Assembly: GCF_036231355.1 (NCBI RefSeq) | Contig: NZ_CP109496.1 | Location: forward strand, 6,820,001-6,884,000 | Length of the DNA stretch: 64,000 bases | Direction of reading: 5' to 3' | Source: Streptomyces sp. NBC_01431 | Lineage (GTDB): Bacteria; Actinomycetota; Actinomycetes; Streptomycetales; Streptomycetaceae | The notes under the pieces: generated by a model | Seen by the model: the letters and a program-made list of their open reading frames with translations, nothing else | Database searches by the model: none | What the model was told of the DNA's origin: nothing | In this document: positions 31,005 to 40,620 of the stretch, piece after piece | Numbering within the stretch: position 1 is the stretch's first letter | Layout: every line of letters starts with the position of its first letter | Made by a program: the position numbers and the translations under genes

Positions 31005-32090
31005 ATGCAGTTCGGAATTTTCTCGGTCGGGGACGTGACCCCCGACCCGACCAACGGTCGTACCCCCTCGGAGCGTGAGCGCATCAAGGCGATGGTCGCC
31101 ATCGCGCTGAAGGCGGAGGAGGTCGGCCTGGACGTCTTCGCGACCGGTGAGCACCACAACCCGCCGTTCGTGCCGTCGTCCCCGACCACGATGCTCGGCT
31201 ACATCGCCGCCCGTACCGAGAAGTTGATCCTTTCCACCGCCACGACGCTGATCACCACGAACGACCCGGTGAAGATCGCCGAGGACTACGCGATGCTCCA
31301 GCACCTGGCCGACGGCCGGGTCGACTTGATGATGGGGCGCGGCAACACCGGCCCGGTGTATCCGTGGTTCGGCCAGGACATCCGGCAGGGCGTCAACCTC
31401 GCCAAGGAGAACTACGCGCTGCTGCGCCGGCTGTGGCGCGAGGACGTCGTGGACTGGGAGGGCACGTTCCGTACGCCACTACAGGGGTTCACATCCACGC
31501 CCCGCCCGCTGGACGGCGTCCCGCCGTTCGTGTGGCACGGATCGATCCGTTCCCCGGAGATCGCCGACCTGGCGGCCTTCCACGGCGATGGCTTCTTCCA
31601 CAACAACATCTTCTGGCCGGCCGACCACACCAGGCGGATGGTCCAGCTGTACCGGCGGCGATACGCGCACTACGGGCACGGCACGCCCAAGCAGGCGATC
31701 GTCGGGCTGGGCGGGCAGGCGTTCATGCGGAAGAACTCCCAGGACGCCGTACGGGAGTTCCGCCCCTACTTCGACAACGCGCCGGTCTACGGGCACGGGC
31801 CTTCGCTGGAGGAGTTCACCGAGCAGACTCCGCTGACGGTGGGCTCTCCCCAGCAGGTCATCGAGCGGACGCTGTCCTTCCGTCAGATTGTCGGTGACTA
31901 CCAGCGGCAGCTGTTCCTCATGGACCACGCGGGTCTGCCCCTGAAGACCGTCCTGGAGCAGCTCGACATCCTCGGCGAAGAGGTGGTGCCCGTGCTGCGC
32001 AAGGAGTTCGCGATCGGCCGCTCGGCCGACGTGCCGGACGCTCCAACTCACGAGTCCCTGCGGACCGTTCAGCAGGTGCCCGCCGCATGA
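31005..32090 (+). CDS. LLM-class flavin-dependent monooxygenase, CE1758-like
   Basis: 361 residues from ATG 31005, with a purine-rich binding site (GAAGAGG) upstream. Bacterial luciferase-like fold: G-I-F-S-V-G-D near the N-terminus, A-T-G-E-H-H-N-P (about 47-54), L-G-Y-I-A-A-R-T-E-K-L-I-L-S-T-A-T-T-L (64-82) and G-R-V-D-L-M-M-G-R-G-N-T-G (about 105-117). It matches the actinobacterial CE1758 type, which is paired with an FMN reductase. Its stop overlaps the reductase start by 4 bases. Reduced FMN from the partner would drive oxidation of an unknown organic substrate. Confidence 0.9.
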   Translation: MQFGIFSVGDVTPDPTNGRTPSERERIKAMVAIALKAEEVGLDVFATGEHHNPPFVPSSPTTMLGYIAARTEKLILSTATTLITTNDPVKIAEDYAMLQHLADGRVDLMMGRGNTGPVYPWFGQDIRQGVNLAKENYALLRRLWREDVVDWEGTFRTPLQGFTSTPRPLDGVPPFVWHGSIRSPEIADLAAFHGDGFFHNNIFWPADHTRRMVQLYRRRYAHYGHGTPKQAIVGLGGQAFMRKNSQDAVREFRPYFDNAPVYGHGPSLEEFTEQTPLTVGSPQQVIERTLSFRQIVGDYQRQLFLMDHAGLPLKTVLEQLDILGEEVVPVLRKEFAIGRSADVPDAPTHESLRTVQQVPAA

Positions 32091-32701
32091 AACTCCTCGC
32101 CGTGTCCGCGGGGCTGAGCACCCCGTCCTCCACGCGCCTGCTCGCCGACCGCCTCGCCGAGTCGGCCCGCGGTGAACTCGCCTCCCAGGGCCATGACGTG
32201 GAGACAGACGTCATCGAGCTGCGGGAACTGGCCGTCGCCATCGCCAACAACCTCGTGACCGGCTTCCCGGCGCCGCAACTGGCCGCCGCGATCGACGCGG
32301 TGACGGGCGCCCACGGCCTGATCGCCGTTACCCCCGTTTTCACCGCTTCCTACAGCGGGCTGTTCAAGTCCTTCTTCGACCTGATCGACCCGGACGCCCT
32401 CACCGGGAAGCCGGTGCTCGTCGCGGCCACGGGGGGCACAGCCCGGCACTCCCTGGTCCTCGAACACGCCCTGCGTCCCCTCTTCGCCTACCTGCGCGCC
32501 ACCACCGTCCCCACCGCCGTGTACGCCGCCTCCGAGGACTGGGGATCCGGCGGCGATCAGTACAGCGAGGGCCTGCCCGCGCGCATCCGGCGGGCCGGCG
32601 ACGAACTCGCCGCCCTCATGGCCGCCCGCCCGGTGAAGGCCGGGGCCGAGGACGACATCACCGCGCTCGAACGACAGCTCTCTGATCTGCGCTTCGACTG
32701 A
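32087..32701 (+). CDS. NAD(P)H-dependent FMN reductase, CE1759-like partner of the LLM enzyme
   Basis: 204 residues starting inside the ATGA overlap with the upstream monooxygenase. The flavodoxin-like fold has V-S-A-G-L-S-T-P-S-S-T-R-L-L-A-D-R-L (6-23), the phosphate-binding loop, and V-T-P-V-F-T-A-S-Y-S-G-L-F-K-S-F-F-D-L-I (81-100), the flavin contact region of NADPH:FMN reductases. It should supply reduced flavin to the LLM enzyme, making a two-component monooxygenase. An MFS exporter gene follows after 151 bases. Confidence 0.92.
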   Translation: MKLLAVSAGLSTPSSTRLLADRLAESARGELASQGHDVETDVIELRELAVAIANNLVTGFPAPQLAAAIDAVTGAHGLIAVTPVFTASYSGLFKSFFDLIDPDALTGKPVLVAATGGTARHSLVLEHALRPLFAYLRATTVPTAVYAASEDWGSGGDQYSEGLPARIRRAGDELAALMAARPVKAGAEDDITALERQLSDLRFD

Positions 32702-32852
32702 GGCGACCCGCGGCGGGCCCCGAAGCGAGCGCGTCGTCACGCAGTGTCCGTCCAGCGATCCGGTCGCGCACCGGTCCGGGCTCGCCGAGGCAGGTTCTGC
32801 CCCGCCGGGTTCTCGGGCCGGGCTGCCCGGGTTCCTCTCCAAGAAGGTGCCC

Positions 32853-34082
32853 ATGTCCGAGCCACCCGACCTCCAGACCCCACGCCCGACCGCCCCGGGG
32901 AGGACCTCGCACGGCGTGCCGGGCTGGTTGGTGGCGCTGCTGGCCGTCGCCTCCGGCATGACCGTCGCCAACCTGTACTACGCCCAGCCGCTGCTCTCCT
33001 CACTGCGTGACGCCTTCCACGTCAGCACGACCGGGGCGGGTTGGCTGATCACCCTCACCCAGGTCGGCTACGTGGTCGGCATGATCTTCCTGGTCCCGCT
33101 CGGCGACCGGCTGGAGAAGCGCCGCCTGATCACCGTGCTCCTTGCGGTCACCACGCTGGCCCTCGTCACGGCCGGGCTCGCCACGAACTTCCCCCTGCTG
33201 CTGACCGCGTCCTTGATCAGCGGTGCGACGTCGGTCGTCGCCCAGATCCTGGTTCCTTTCGCCGCGAGCCTTGCCCCGGACCACGCCCGCGGCCGCATCG
33301 TCGGCCGGGTGATGAGTGGACTGCTCACCGGCATCCTGCTCTCCCGGACGCTCAGCAGCCTGGTCTCCGACCTCGCGGGCTGGCGCGTCGTCTACCTCGG
33401 CTCCGCCGCCCTCATGGTCGTCCTGGCCGTGGCCCTGCACGCGGCCCTGCCGCAGCACGCGCCCACCACGAGCATTCCCTATGCACACGTGCTGCGCTCC
33501 ACCGTCCAACTGGTGCGCACCCACCCGGAGCTGCTGCGCCGCGGGCTGTACCAGGCGGCGATGTTCGGTTCGTTCAGCGCTTTCTGGACGACCATCTCGT
33601 ACGTCCTCACCGGGCCCCGGTTCCACTACTCCGCGGTCGGGGTCGGTGTCTTCGCCCTCGTCGGAGCGGCCGGTGCGGCCGTGGCGCCGCTCGCGGGGCA
33701 CTGGGCCGACCGCAAGTTGGCACGGCCCATGACCGGTGCCGCGCTCGCCGTCGCGGCTGTGGCGTTCGCACTCGCGGGCTTCGGCCCGCACAGCATCGTC
33801 CTGATCGGTCTGGCCGCGATCCTGATCGACATGGCCGTGCAGACGACCCTCATTCTCGGCCAGCACACCATCTACCAGCTCGACCCCGATGCGCGTGCCC
33901 GTCTCAACAGCGCCTTCATCGCCACCTTCTTCCTTGGCGGCGCCCTCGGCTCCCAACTCGGCTCGCTCACCTACTTCCGCGGCGGCTGGACGGCGGTGAC
34001 GATTCTCGGCGGCGCTCTGCCGCTCCTGGCACTCCTGTACTGGCTCTCGGAACGCCGGGTGGGCACCCCCACCGCACAGTGA
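32853..34082 (+). CDS. MFS transporter, probable exporter
   Basis: 409 residues; ATG 32853 is preferred over GTG 32847 because AAGAAGG lies 6 bases upstream. Twelve hydrophobic segments. The first loop carries V-P-L-G-D-R-L-E-K-R-R-L (loop 2-3 signature, about 83-94). The N-terminal Y-Y-A-Q-P-L-L (about 44-50) is typical of the actinobacterial YdhP/Ynf-like MFS group. It lies downstream of the two-component monooxygenase genes in the same direction, so it may export their product or the toxic substrate. Convergent with the LAL regulator at 34214. Confidence 0.88.
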   Translation: MSEPPDLQTPRPTAPGRTSHGVPGWLVALLAVASGMTVANLYYAQPLLSSLRDAFHVSTTGAGWLITLTQVGYVVGMIFLVPLGDRLEKRRLITVLLAVTTLALVTAGLATNFPLLLTASLISGATSVVAQILVPFAASLAPDHARGRIVGRVMSGLLTGILLSRTLSSLVSDLAGWRVVYLGSAALMVVLAVALHAALPQHAPTTSIPYAHVLRSTVQLVRTHPELLRRGLYQAAMFGSFSAFWTTISYVLTGPRFHYSAVGVGVFALVGAAGAAVAPLAGHWADRKLARPMTGAALAVAAVAFALAGFGPHSIVLIGLAAILIDMAVQTTLILGQHTIYQLDPDARARLNSAFIATFFLGGALGSQLGSLTYFRGGWTAVTILGGALPLLALLYWLSERRVGTPTAQ

Positions 34083-34213
34083 CGGAACGAGCACCGGCAC
34101 GCGGATCCGGCGACCGAGCCGCGGCCTGCCGCGCTCGGGCTGTAGGAACTGTAGGAAGTCGAAGGCGTAAGAGGGCGAAAGCAGGGGCGCGGCAGGCGGC
34201 CGTCAGAACGCGG

Positions 34214-36967
34214 TTACCCTCCGCCCAGCTGGAGCTTCTCCCGCAACTGGCCACGGGAGGTGATCCGCAGCTTCGGATAGATGCGGTACAGGTGGGCTCC
34301 GATGGTGCGGTGGGAGAGGTAGAGCTGCTGGCCTATCTCCCGGTTGGAGAGCCCCGTCGCGGCCAGCTGCGCGATCTGCAGTTCCTGCGGCGTGAGCAGA
34401 TCCCAGTCCGCGGGCATGCTCTGCTTGCCCCCCTCGCCCGCGGAGCGGAGTTCCTGGCACGCCCGCTCGTGCCAGGGCTGAGCCCCCAGCGAGGCGAAGG
34501 ACTCCCTGGCGATGCGCAGGGGCGCCCGGGACTCCATCACCCGGCGTCTACGCCGCAGCCATGCGCCGTAGGCGAGCAGCAGGCGCGCCCGCGTGAAGGG
34601 ATCCCGGGACAGGTCCAGATCGAGCGCCGAGCGAAACGGTGCCTCGGCGTCCTTGTCGTCTGCCAGGAGGGCGCGCGCGAACCTCAGGTTCGCCCTGATC
34701 AGCCGGGCCGTTGTGGGCGCGGCCGATTCGTCGAGTCGGCTGAGGGCGTCGCGCGCCACGGCCCGTTCCTGGTCGCTCACTGCGGCCTCGGCGAGCGTCG
34801 GGATCGCGATGGTCTGGAGATAGGGATGGTGTGCGGGGTCCGCGGGGTCGAAGACCCGCCACACACAGGCGAACGCTTCGGCGTGACGGCCGGCCGCGAG
34901 TCCGATCATGCCTCGCGTGATCTGGATGAAGGCCAGGTGGCCGGCGTTCGCCGTGGCGAGTCCGTGGCGTTCAGCCTGTCCGTTGGTGGTCCGCGCCGTT
35001 TCCAGATCCCCGAGTACCGCCAAGAACTGGGCCTTCGCGATGAGCGCACCGGTGAGCCAGCGAGGCCGGGCGTTCTCCTCCGCGAGCCGGATCGCCTCGG
35101 CCAGGCTCGGCAGGCCCGATTCCCAGTCCACGATGTGCGCCGAGGTGTACGACAAGGACACCAAGGTCTGGGCCAGAAGTCCCAGCCGTCCCTGGGCCCG
35201 CAGACCGGCCGCCCCCTGCCGGAGGAAGCCCGCGGCCTGGTCGTATCCACCGACCATCGTGGCCGCCGTACCGAGCGTGGTGGCGGCGGAGGCGTCGTAG
35301 CCGCCCTCCCTCTCCAGGCGCTCCAGCCGCTCGATCACCGTCGCGCCGCGCTCCAGCGGAGTCGCGCCGGCCAGGACGAACACCAGGTCCGGGTGCAGCT
35401 CCGGCACGGGCAGCCGCTCGGCCACGGCCACCACACGCTCGCGCAGAACGCGCCCCGGGTTGTCCCACCAACACCGTGTTGCCGCCGCCCGGAGAAGCCG
35501 CAGCGCGAGTTCGGGATCACCGGCGGCCGCCGCTTCCTGCGCCGTGGTGATCAGGAGGTGCAGCCGAGGGATGCTTCTCGACACGTCGATTTCGAGTCCC
35601 TCGCCCAGCAGCACCGTCCGCGCCCGCTCCAGCACGTCGAGCTCAAGCGGTGCCGCCAGATGGAGCAGGGCCGCTGTCTGATCCGTCCTGCCGAGTTCGA
35701 GGGCCAGTTCCGCTGCTTTGAGCAGGCGCCTTCCCTTGTTCGAGGGGATTTCGCTGAGTGCGATGGAACGCTCAAGGGCCGCCAGGGCCACGGCCGGCGC
35801 GCCTTGCGCCTCGGCTCTGGCGGCGGTCCGGTCAAGTTCCGCGGCGACGGATTCGTCGCGCCGGCCACTGGCCGCGGCCCTGTGCCAGGTCCGGCGGTCG
35901 GACTGACCGTCCAGCACGGCGGCCAGTGCGCCATGTGCGGCGAGGCGCTCGATGAGCGAAGCGGTGTGCAGGATCGCCGACCGCACCAGAGGGTGGCAGA
36001 ACCGGATCCGGTGTTCGTCCGCGGTGACCAGGCCGATCGCCAGCGCGGGAGACAGGGAGTCCGCCGAGACGTCGGTGCCCGCCAGCACCGAAGCGGCCGC
36101 GAGGACCTCGCCCAGCGCCCCTTCGTCGTCGGAGGCCGCGATGAGCAGCACGCTCCACGTGTCGGGCGGGAGGTCGACCAGCCGGAATGAGAATGCTTGT
36201 TCGAGTCTTGAGGTGAGCGGAATGGCTGAGGAGGTCAGGGCCGCAGACGGAGCGGGCTGCTCGCGCAGCGCTACAGGAAGTTCGATGAGGGCCAACGGAT
36301 TGCCCTCGGCCGCATCGAGCACCCGGTACCGGAGCGGCGGTTCCAGCTGTGGCTCCGCGGCTTCCAGGAGCGCCACGGCATCGGTCGTCGTGAGGGGGCG
36401 GAGCCGGAGCTCGCGCAGCGTGAGGGCGTCCAGGGGCGTCGGATGCCCGTCGCGGATGCCGAACACCATCCCCAAGGGCTCGGCCCCGAGCCGCCGGGCG
36501 ATGAACGCGAGAACGTCCAGGGTCGGCGAGTCGAGCCACTGCGCGTCGTCCACGACCAGCAGCACGGGCGCCTGGCCGGCGGCTTCGCCGAGCAGGTCGA
36601 GCGTCGCCAGAGCGATCATGAAAAGTTGCGGAGCACGCTCCGTGGGGGAGGGCTCGGCCATTCCGAAGGCCCCCAGCAGCGCTTGTGCCTGAACCGGCGG
36701 CAGACCTGCGACGCGGTCCAGCATCGTCCGCGTCAGCTGGTACAGCCCGGCGAAGGGCAGATGGGTCTCGGCCTCCACCCCGGACGCGGTGAGCACGGTG
36801 AGACCCGAGCGCTTCGCCCGGCGCTCGGCCCGCGAGAGGAGCGCCGACTTTCCGATGCCAGGAGCACCGCGGACCATCAGCGCCCCGCCGCTCTTGGGCA
36901 ACCCGTCGACGAGCGCATCGAGAGCTGTGAGCTCCTCGCCCCGTCCGAACAGTTCCTGGTCCGACAC
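34214..36967 (-). CDS. LAL-type LuxR regulator (AAA ATPase plus LuxR HTH)
   Basis: 917 residues from GTG 36967; an in-frame ATG at 37009 would add 14 residues but lacks a better ribosome site. N-terminal ATPase: Walker A G-A-P-G-I-G-K-S (34-41) and Walker B V-L-L-V-V-D-D-A-Q-W (about 140-150). The long middle is helical, TPR-like. The C-terminal LuxR HTH starts L-T-P-Q-E-L-Q-I-A-Q-L-A-A-T-G-L-S-N-R-E-I (about 855-875) and ends at R-G-Q-L-R-E-K-L. LALs are pathway-specific or stress activators. It is divergent from the AraC-type gene at 37172 with a 204-base gap. Confidence 0.93.
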   Translation of the reverse strand: MSDQELFGRGEELTALDALVDGLPKSGGALMVRGAPGIGKSALLSRAERRAKRSGLTVLTASGVEAETHLPFAGLYQLTRTMLDRVAGLPPVQAQALLGAFGMAEPSPTERAPQLFMIALATLDLLGEAAGQAPVLLVVDDAQWLDSPTLDVLAFIARRLGAEPLGMVFGIRDGHPTPLDALTLRELRLRPLTTTDAVALLEAAEPQLEPPLRYRVLDAAEGNPLALIELPVALREQPAPSAALTSSAIPLTSRLEQAFSFRLVDLPPDTWSVLLIAASDDEGALGEVLAAASVLAGTDVSADSLSPALAIGLVTADEHRIRFCHPLVRSAILHTASLIERLAAHGALAAVLDGQSDRRTWHRAAASGRRDESVAAELDRTAARAEAQGAPAVALAALERSIALSEIPSNKGRRLLKAAELALELGRTDQTAALLHLAAPLELDVLERARTVLLGEGLEIDVSRSIPRLHLLITTAQEAAAAGDPELALRLLRAAATRCWWDNPGRVLRERVVAVAERLPVPELHPDLVFVLAGATPLERGATVIERLERLEREGGYDASAATTLGTAATMVGGYDQAAGFLRQGAAGLRAQGRLGLLAQTLVSLSYTSAHIVDWESGLPSLAEAIRLAEENARPRWLTGALIAKAQFLAVLGDLETARTTNGQAERHGLATANAGHLAFIQITRGMIGLAAGRHAEAFACVWRVFDPADPAHHPYLQTIAIPTLAEAAVSDQERAVARDALSRLDESAAPTTARLIRANLRFARALLADDKDAEAPFRSALDLDLSRDPFTRARLLLAYGAWLRRRRRVMESRAPLRIARESFASLGAQPWHERACQELRSAGEGGKQSMPADWDLLTPQELQIAQLAATGLSNREIGQQLYLSHRTIGAHLYRIYPKLRITSRGQLREKLQLGGG

Positions 36968-37171
36968 CCGATGACCCCCAGGCCCAGTGCGTATGAGAAG
37001 CAGAAACATTCTAGGTGGGTCCACGGAGCGCGGTGGTGCGGGCAGAGCGCGGCGTACGCCCCTCACGCCCCACGACGACAGTCACTTCGCAGTCAACGTG
37101 CCGATGCGCCGGGCGCGGGCCGGGCCGAGGCTTGCTGCTGCAACGATGAAAAGTTCGAAAGGCCGCAAACC

Positions 37172-38182
37172 ATGACGACAGGCGCACCGCCACCCGATGA
37201 CCACGGCTTCGCCGGCAACCTGTTCACCACGGCTACGGTGCCCGCCCACCAACGACGGGCCTACTGGCGCGACGCCCTGTCCATGACGTTCGGCGCGGTG
37301 GACATGTCCGTCCCCGACGAGGTGAACTCCGGAACGATCCGCACGGCACCGCTGGGCAGGCTCCAGGTCACCACGGTGGACGGCGATCCCCTCGACGCCA
37401 GGCGCACGCGGCGGCTCATCGCACAGGGCGACGAGGACGAGTACGTGGTCGTGAAGCTTCTGAGCAAAGGCGTTGCCAGACTTGAGCAGGATGCCCGCGA
37501 CGTGGGCGTACGGCCCGGGGAAGTCTTCATCTACGACATGGCGCGGCCGGTTCGGCTGCTCCTGCCCGAGTGCTTCCAGACGAAAGCCCTTGTTCTGCCT
37601 CGGCAGGTTCTGGGGCTGAGCGAATCGGACCTGCGGCAGATCACGGCGTCTCCCATACGCTTCGACACGGCACTCGGCGGACTGCTGTCCATCCTCGTGT
37701 CCCGGCTCGCGGACACCGCGGGGTCGTATCGACCGCACACGGGTGAGCTGCTCGCCCGCAATGTCGTGGATCTGCTGACGGCGCTGGCCGATGAACAGCT
37801 CGGCAGGACCACCGAGGGGACACCGAGCGGTGATGCGGCGATGCTGCTGCGGATCCGGTCGTTCATCGGCCGACACCTGGCCGATCCCGACCTGACCCCG
37901 GAGGTCATCGCTCGGGCCCACCACATCTCCGTGCGGTATCTGCACAAGATCTTCGAGGGCCAGGACACCACGGTCAGCCGCTGGATCCAGAGCCGCCGCC
38001 TGGAAGCGTGCCGTCGGGATCTGCTGCACCGGGAGGCCGCGAACCGCACCATCATCGCGGTGGCACACCGGTGGGGTTTCACCAGTGCCGCACACTTCAG
38101 CCGAGTGTTCAGGGCCGCCTATGGGATGTCCCCCAGCGAGTGGCGCGACAGCCACGGACGACAGGGAGTCGCCGGGTGTTGA
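37172..38182 (+). CDS. AraC-family regulator with AraC-binding-like N-domain
   Basis: 336 residues from ATG 37172, with GAAAGG upstream. The N-terminal domain (about 20-200) begins P-A-H-Q-R-R-A-Y-W-R-D-A-L, as in the AraC_binding_2 family. Two helix-turn-helix units fill the C-terminus: D-L-T-P-E-V-I-A-R-A-H-H-I-S-V-R-Y-L-H-K (about 240-260) and I-I-A-V-A-H-R-W-G-F-T-S-A-A-H-F-S-R-V-F-R (290-311). It is very similar to the protein at 40621 and less so to that at 39136. Ligand and targets unknown; it overlaps no neighbour. Convergent with the 38183 gene, whose stop is the next base. Confidence 0.92.
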   Translation: MTTGAPPPDDHGFAGNLFTTATVPAHQRRAYWRDALSMTFGAVDMSVPDEVNSGTIRTAPLGRLQVTTVDGDPLDARRTRRLIAQGDEDEYVVVKLLSKGVARLEQDARDVGVRPGEVFIYDMARPVRLLLPECFQTKALVLPRQVLGLSESDLRQITASPIRFDTALGGLLSILVSRLADTAGSYRPHTGELLARNVVDLLTALADEQLGRTTEGTPSGDAAMLLRIRSFIGRHLADPDLTPEVIARAHHISVRYLHKIFEGQDTTVSRWIQSRRLEACRRDLLHREAANRTIIAVAHRWGFTSAAHFSRVFRAAYGMSPSEWRDSHGRQGVAGC

Positions 38183-39136
38183 TCAATGGGCGGCTACCGC
38201 CCGCGGGCAAGCGGCATCGCTGATCACAACGCTCTCCCGGTGGAAGGGAACCTCGGCTTCGGCGAGCGGCGATTCCAGGACCGACCACGTGGATGCCTGC
38301 CACTCACTGGGAGGCATGCCGTAGGCGTCGCGGAATACCCGGCTGAAATGCGAAGCGCTGGTGAAACCCGACCGGCGGGCCACAGCCGCCACGGTCATCA
38401 TTTGGCTCGACGTCCGACCCAGCTCCTGCCGACTGACGTCGAGCCTTCGCTGCCGCAGCCACCGGCCCACCGTCGTGCCGTCGTTCTGGAACAGCTTGTG
38501 CAGATAACGAACCGAAACATGGTGCGCGAGCGCGATCGATGCGGGTGACAGGTCGGGATCCATCAGATTCGCTTCGATGAATTCCTTGACCCGAGTCAGC
38601 GTCTCGTTGCCGACGTTCGAGACGTCGGACGCCTCTGGCCCCCTCTCCTCTGCCAGGAGTTCCATGACGAGTACGGTGACGAGGTCCAGGGCGCTGCGGG
38701 CGAGCCGGTCGCCGATCCTCGACCTGTGCTCCGCCTCGGCGGCGAGTGCGGACAGGAAGATCGACACGATCGCGCCCACGCCTGCGCCACCCGGGATGGG
38801 CACACCGGCGAGACGGTGCAGGTCTGACTCGGACACTCCCAGGTGGCGCCGCGACATGCGGAAGGCGACCATTTGGCAATCTTCGCCGAGGTGGCGGAAA
38901 GGAATCCGAGCCGGGTCGCAGAAGACCAGGTCGCCCGGCTCAAGGAGAACCTCCGTTCCGTGCTGGGAGACAGCGGTGGATCCGCGTACCTGCAATCCCA
39001 GATGAAGGAATTCGGAATTGTCCTCTCCTGGCAACTGGCAGAGAGAATGGATCTGTTCGGAATCGCGGAGTGGAGCGAAGGACAGTATGTGTTCCACGGT
39101 GGTCCTTGAAATGTGGGACGTCGCCGATTCGGGCAT
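38183..39136 (-). CDS. AraC-family regulator
   Basis: 317 residues from ATG 39136, which has GGAG 6 bases upstream; a longer open frame to 39352 exists but its first 72 codons belong to a hydrolase remnant and non-homologous sequence. The N-domain includes G-L-Q-V-R-G-S-T-A-V-S-Q-H-G-T-E-V-L-L-E-P-G-D-L-V-F-C-D (about 46-73). HTH units: D-L-S-P-A-S-I-A-L-A-H-H-V-S-V-R-Y-L-H-K-L-F-Q and A-R-R-S-G-F-T-S-A-S-H-F-S-R-V-F-R-D-A-Y-G. It ends end-to-end with the convergent AraC gene at 38182 with zero gap. Same family as 37172 and 40621, more diverged. Confidence 0.9.
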   Translation of the reverse strand: MPESATSHISRTTVEHILSFAPLRDSEQIHSLCQLPGEDNSEFLHLGLQVRGSTAVSQHGTEVLLEPGDLVFCDPARIPFRHLGEDCQMVAFRMSRRHLGVSESDLHRLAGVPIPGGAGVGAIVSIFLSALAAEAEHRSRIGDRLARSALDLVTVLVMELLAEERGPEASDVSNVGNETLTRVKEFIEANLMDPDLSPASIALAHHVSVRYLHKLFQNDGTTVGRWLRQRRLDVSRQELGRTSSQMMTVAAVARRSGFTSASHFSRVFRDAYGMPPSEWQASTWSVLESPLAEAEVPFHRESVVISDAACPRAVAAH

Positions 39137-39212
39137 GAGAGCTCCAACCGTGCGTGACCGTCGCGCTCTGGTCGCGGGCAGATGGCCACGGACGGCGTCG
39201 GTCAGCGAAGGT

Positions 39213-40367
39213 TCAGGCGCGCAGCGCTTCGTGGAGGAATTCGCCGCTCTGCTGCATCGCCGCGGTTCTGCCGGACTCGCCCTCAGCTGCGAGGCGGTGA
39301 TCTGCGCCCGCTCGGCCGGATCGGTTGTGTACTGGTCGCAGAACCACTTCATGTGAGGGCGCCAGGTCCCGGTGCGCTTGCTGACGGAGGTGGGCGTTGG
39401 CTCCGTGGTAGGAGCCCGCGCGTGCCAGCGGATGCCGGAAGACCACGCGTCCGTCCGCGACGGTCACCAGACCGGCCTCCTCGGCGGGGCCCCATGCCCT
39501 GAGCGCCGTCCCCACGTCGGCGGCGGCCATGATGGTGGCAAGGTCTTCGTACTCCGACGCGGTGGCGTACAGGATCAGCCGCTGCGTCGTCACGGGAAGG
39601 CCGCGCAGGCGGGCGGCGTACAGCTCCTGGATACGCTCCGTCTGCGGCAGCCCGCCGCCGGGCAGCGGGCCCGCGCCGCCCGTTGTGGCCGCGCGGCACA
39701 GGTCGATGATGGCCGGCGGATTTCCGCCGGCCTGGCGCAGCAGATCGATCCGGGTCCGGCCGGCGGGCGCGTGCGGCTGGGCGTCCAGGATTTCGGCCGC
39801 CGCCCGTTCGCTCAGCGGCCTCAAGAGCAGAGTGCGCAGGTCCGCGACACCGTCCGGGGGCGTCTGTCCACGGGCCGCCAGCAGCACCGGCACGGCGTCC
39901 GCCGTGATACGGCGCATCACGAAGCCCAGAACGTCGAGAGAGTCTCGATCGAAGTGCTGGATGTCGTCGGCGGCCAGCAGGATGCCCTGTCGGCGAGAGA
40001 CCTCCGTCAGGAGGGTCAGCACCGCCACACGCAGCAGCATCGGGTCGGGCGGCCCATCGGCGGGAGCGATGCCGAACGCGGACTCAAGTGCCCCCCGCAG
40101 ATGCTCGGGCAACGTGCCAAGGTCGGGCAGGAGGGGCAGCAGCAACTGGTGCAGGGACGCGAAGGACTGCCGTGACTCCGCCTCGCTGCCCTGGGACGCC
40201 AGCACCAGCGTTCCGTTGTCCCGCGCGCGGCCGACGGCGACCGCCATCAGTCTCGACTTGCCCGTGCCGGCCTCGCCGAGCAGGAGCAGCATCCGCGGTT
40301 CGCCGCGTCCCCCCTCGACGATGTCCAGGAGTTCAGCGATCTCGGCCTGCCGGCCCACCAACTCCAT
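39213..40367 (-). pseudogene. Truncated LAL-type LuxR gene joined to an alpha/beta-hydrolase remnant
   Basis: 384 residues from ATG 40367. The ATPase part is intact: Walker A G-E-A-G-T-G-K-S (31-38), Walker B region L-L-A-A-D-D-I-Q-H-F-D, then a sensor-like A-R-L-R-G-L-P-V-T-T-Q segment and H-P-L-A-R-A-G-S-Y-H-G-A-N-A-H-L-R-Q-Q. A normal LAL is about 900 residues with a TPR-like region and a LuxR HTH. Here the match stops at R-Q-Q-A-H-R-D-L-A. The last 47 codons read, out of frame, through a hydrolase fragment (39275-39352). The product lacks any DNA-binding domain. Deletion or recombination has fused two genes. Confidence 0.8.
39275..39352 (-). pseudogene. Fragment of an Aes/HSL-type alpha/beta hydrolase gene
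   Basis: In the frame from ATG 39352 the 26 codons give M-K-W-F-C-D-Q-Y-T-T-D-P-A-E-R-A, then Q-I-T-A-S-Q-L-R. 21 of 26 residues and 59 of 78 bases match codons 218-243 of the hydrolase at 57811-58782 (58462-58539). It is the tail of a lost paralogue or a piece of transferred DNA, lying inside the end of the truncated LAL gene in a different frame. Confidence 0.8.
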
Positions 40368-40620
40368 GACGGGAAGGGAGCGGTTCGACGTGCCGCGCCC
40401 AGTCCCATCGGCGAGCTTCGGTCGCGACGGGTCTTGGTGGAACGTCGGCAAAGCGATCTCCGGAAGCAGTCTTCGGGGCAAACACTCGTGAACTGTACGG
40501 GACCGAACTCGCTCCGCCCGCGCACTCAAGAGCACCCCCGATCTAGCGGATTCACGCGATGTGCCGGCACCCGCCCGTTGGCACGGTGTCCGAAAAGCAC
40601 CTGGCTGAAGGGCGGAGTTC

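Noticed and set aside
33041..36190. A 1049-codon plus-strand frame across the MFS and LAL genes
   Set aside because: It is a shadow of the minus-strand LAL gene and another frame of the MFS gene; high GC makes antisense frames long.
39137..39352. N-terminal extension of the AraC gene back to ATG 39352
   Set aside because: Its first 26 codons match the hydrolase gene and the rest is not AraC-like; ATG 39136 has a good ribosome site.
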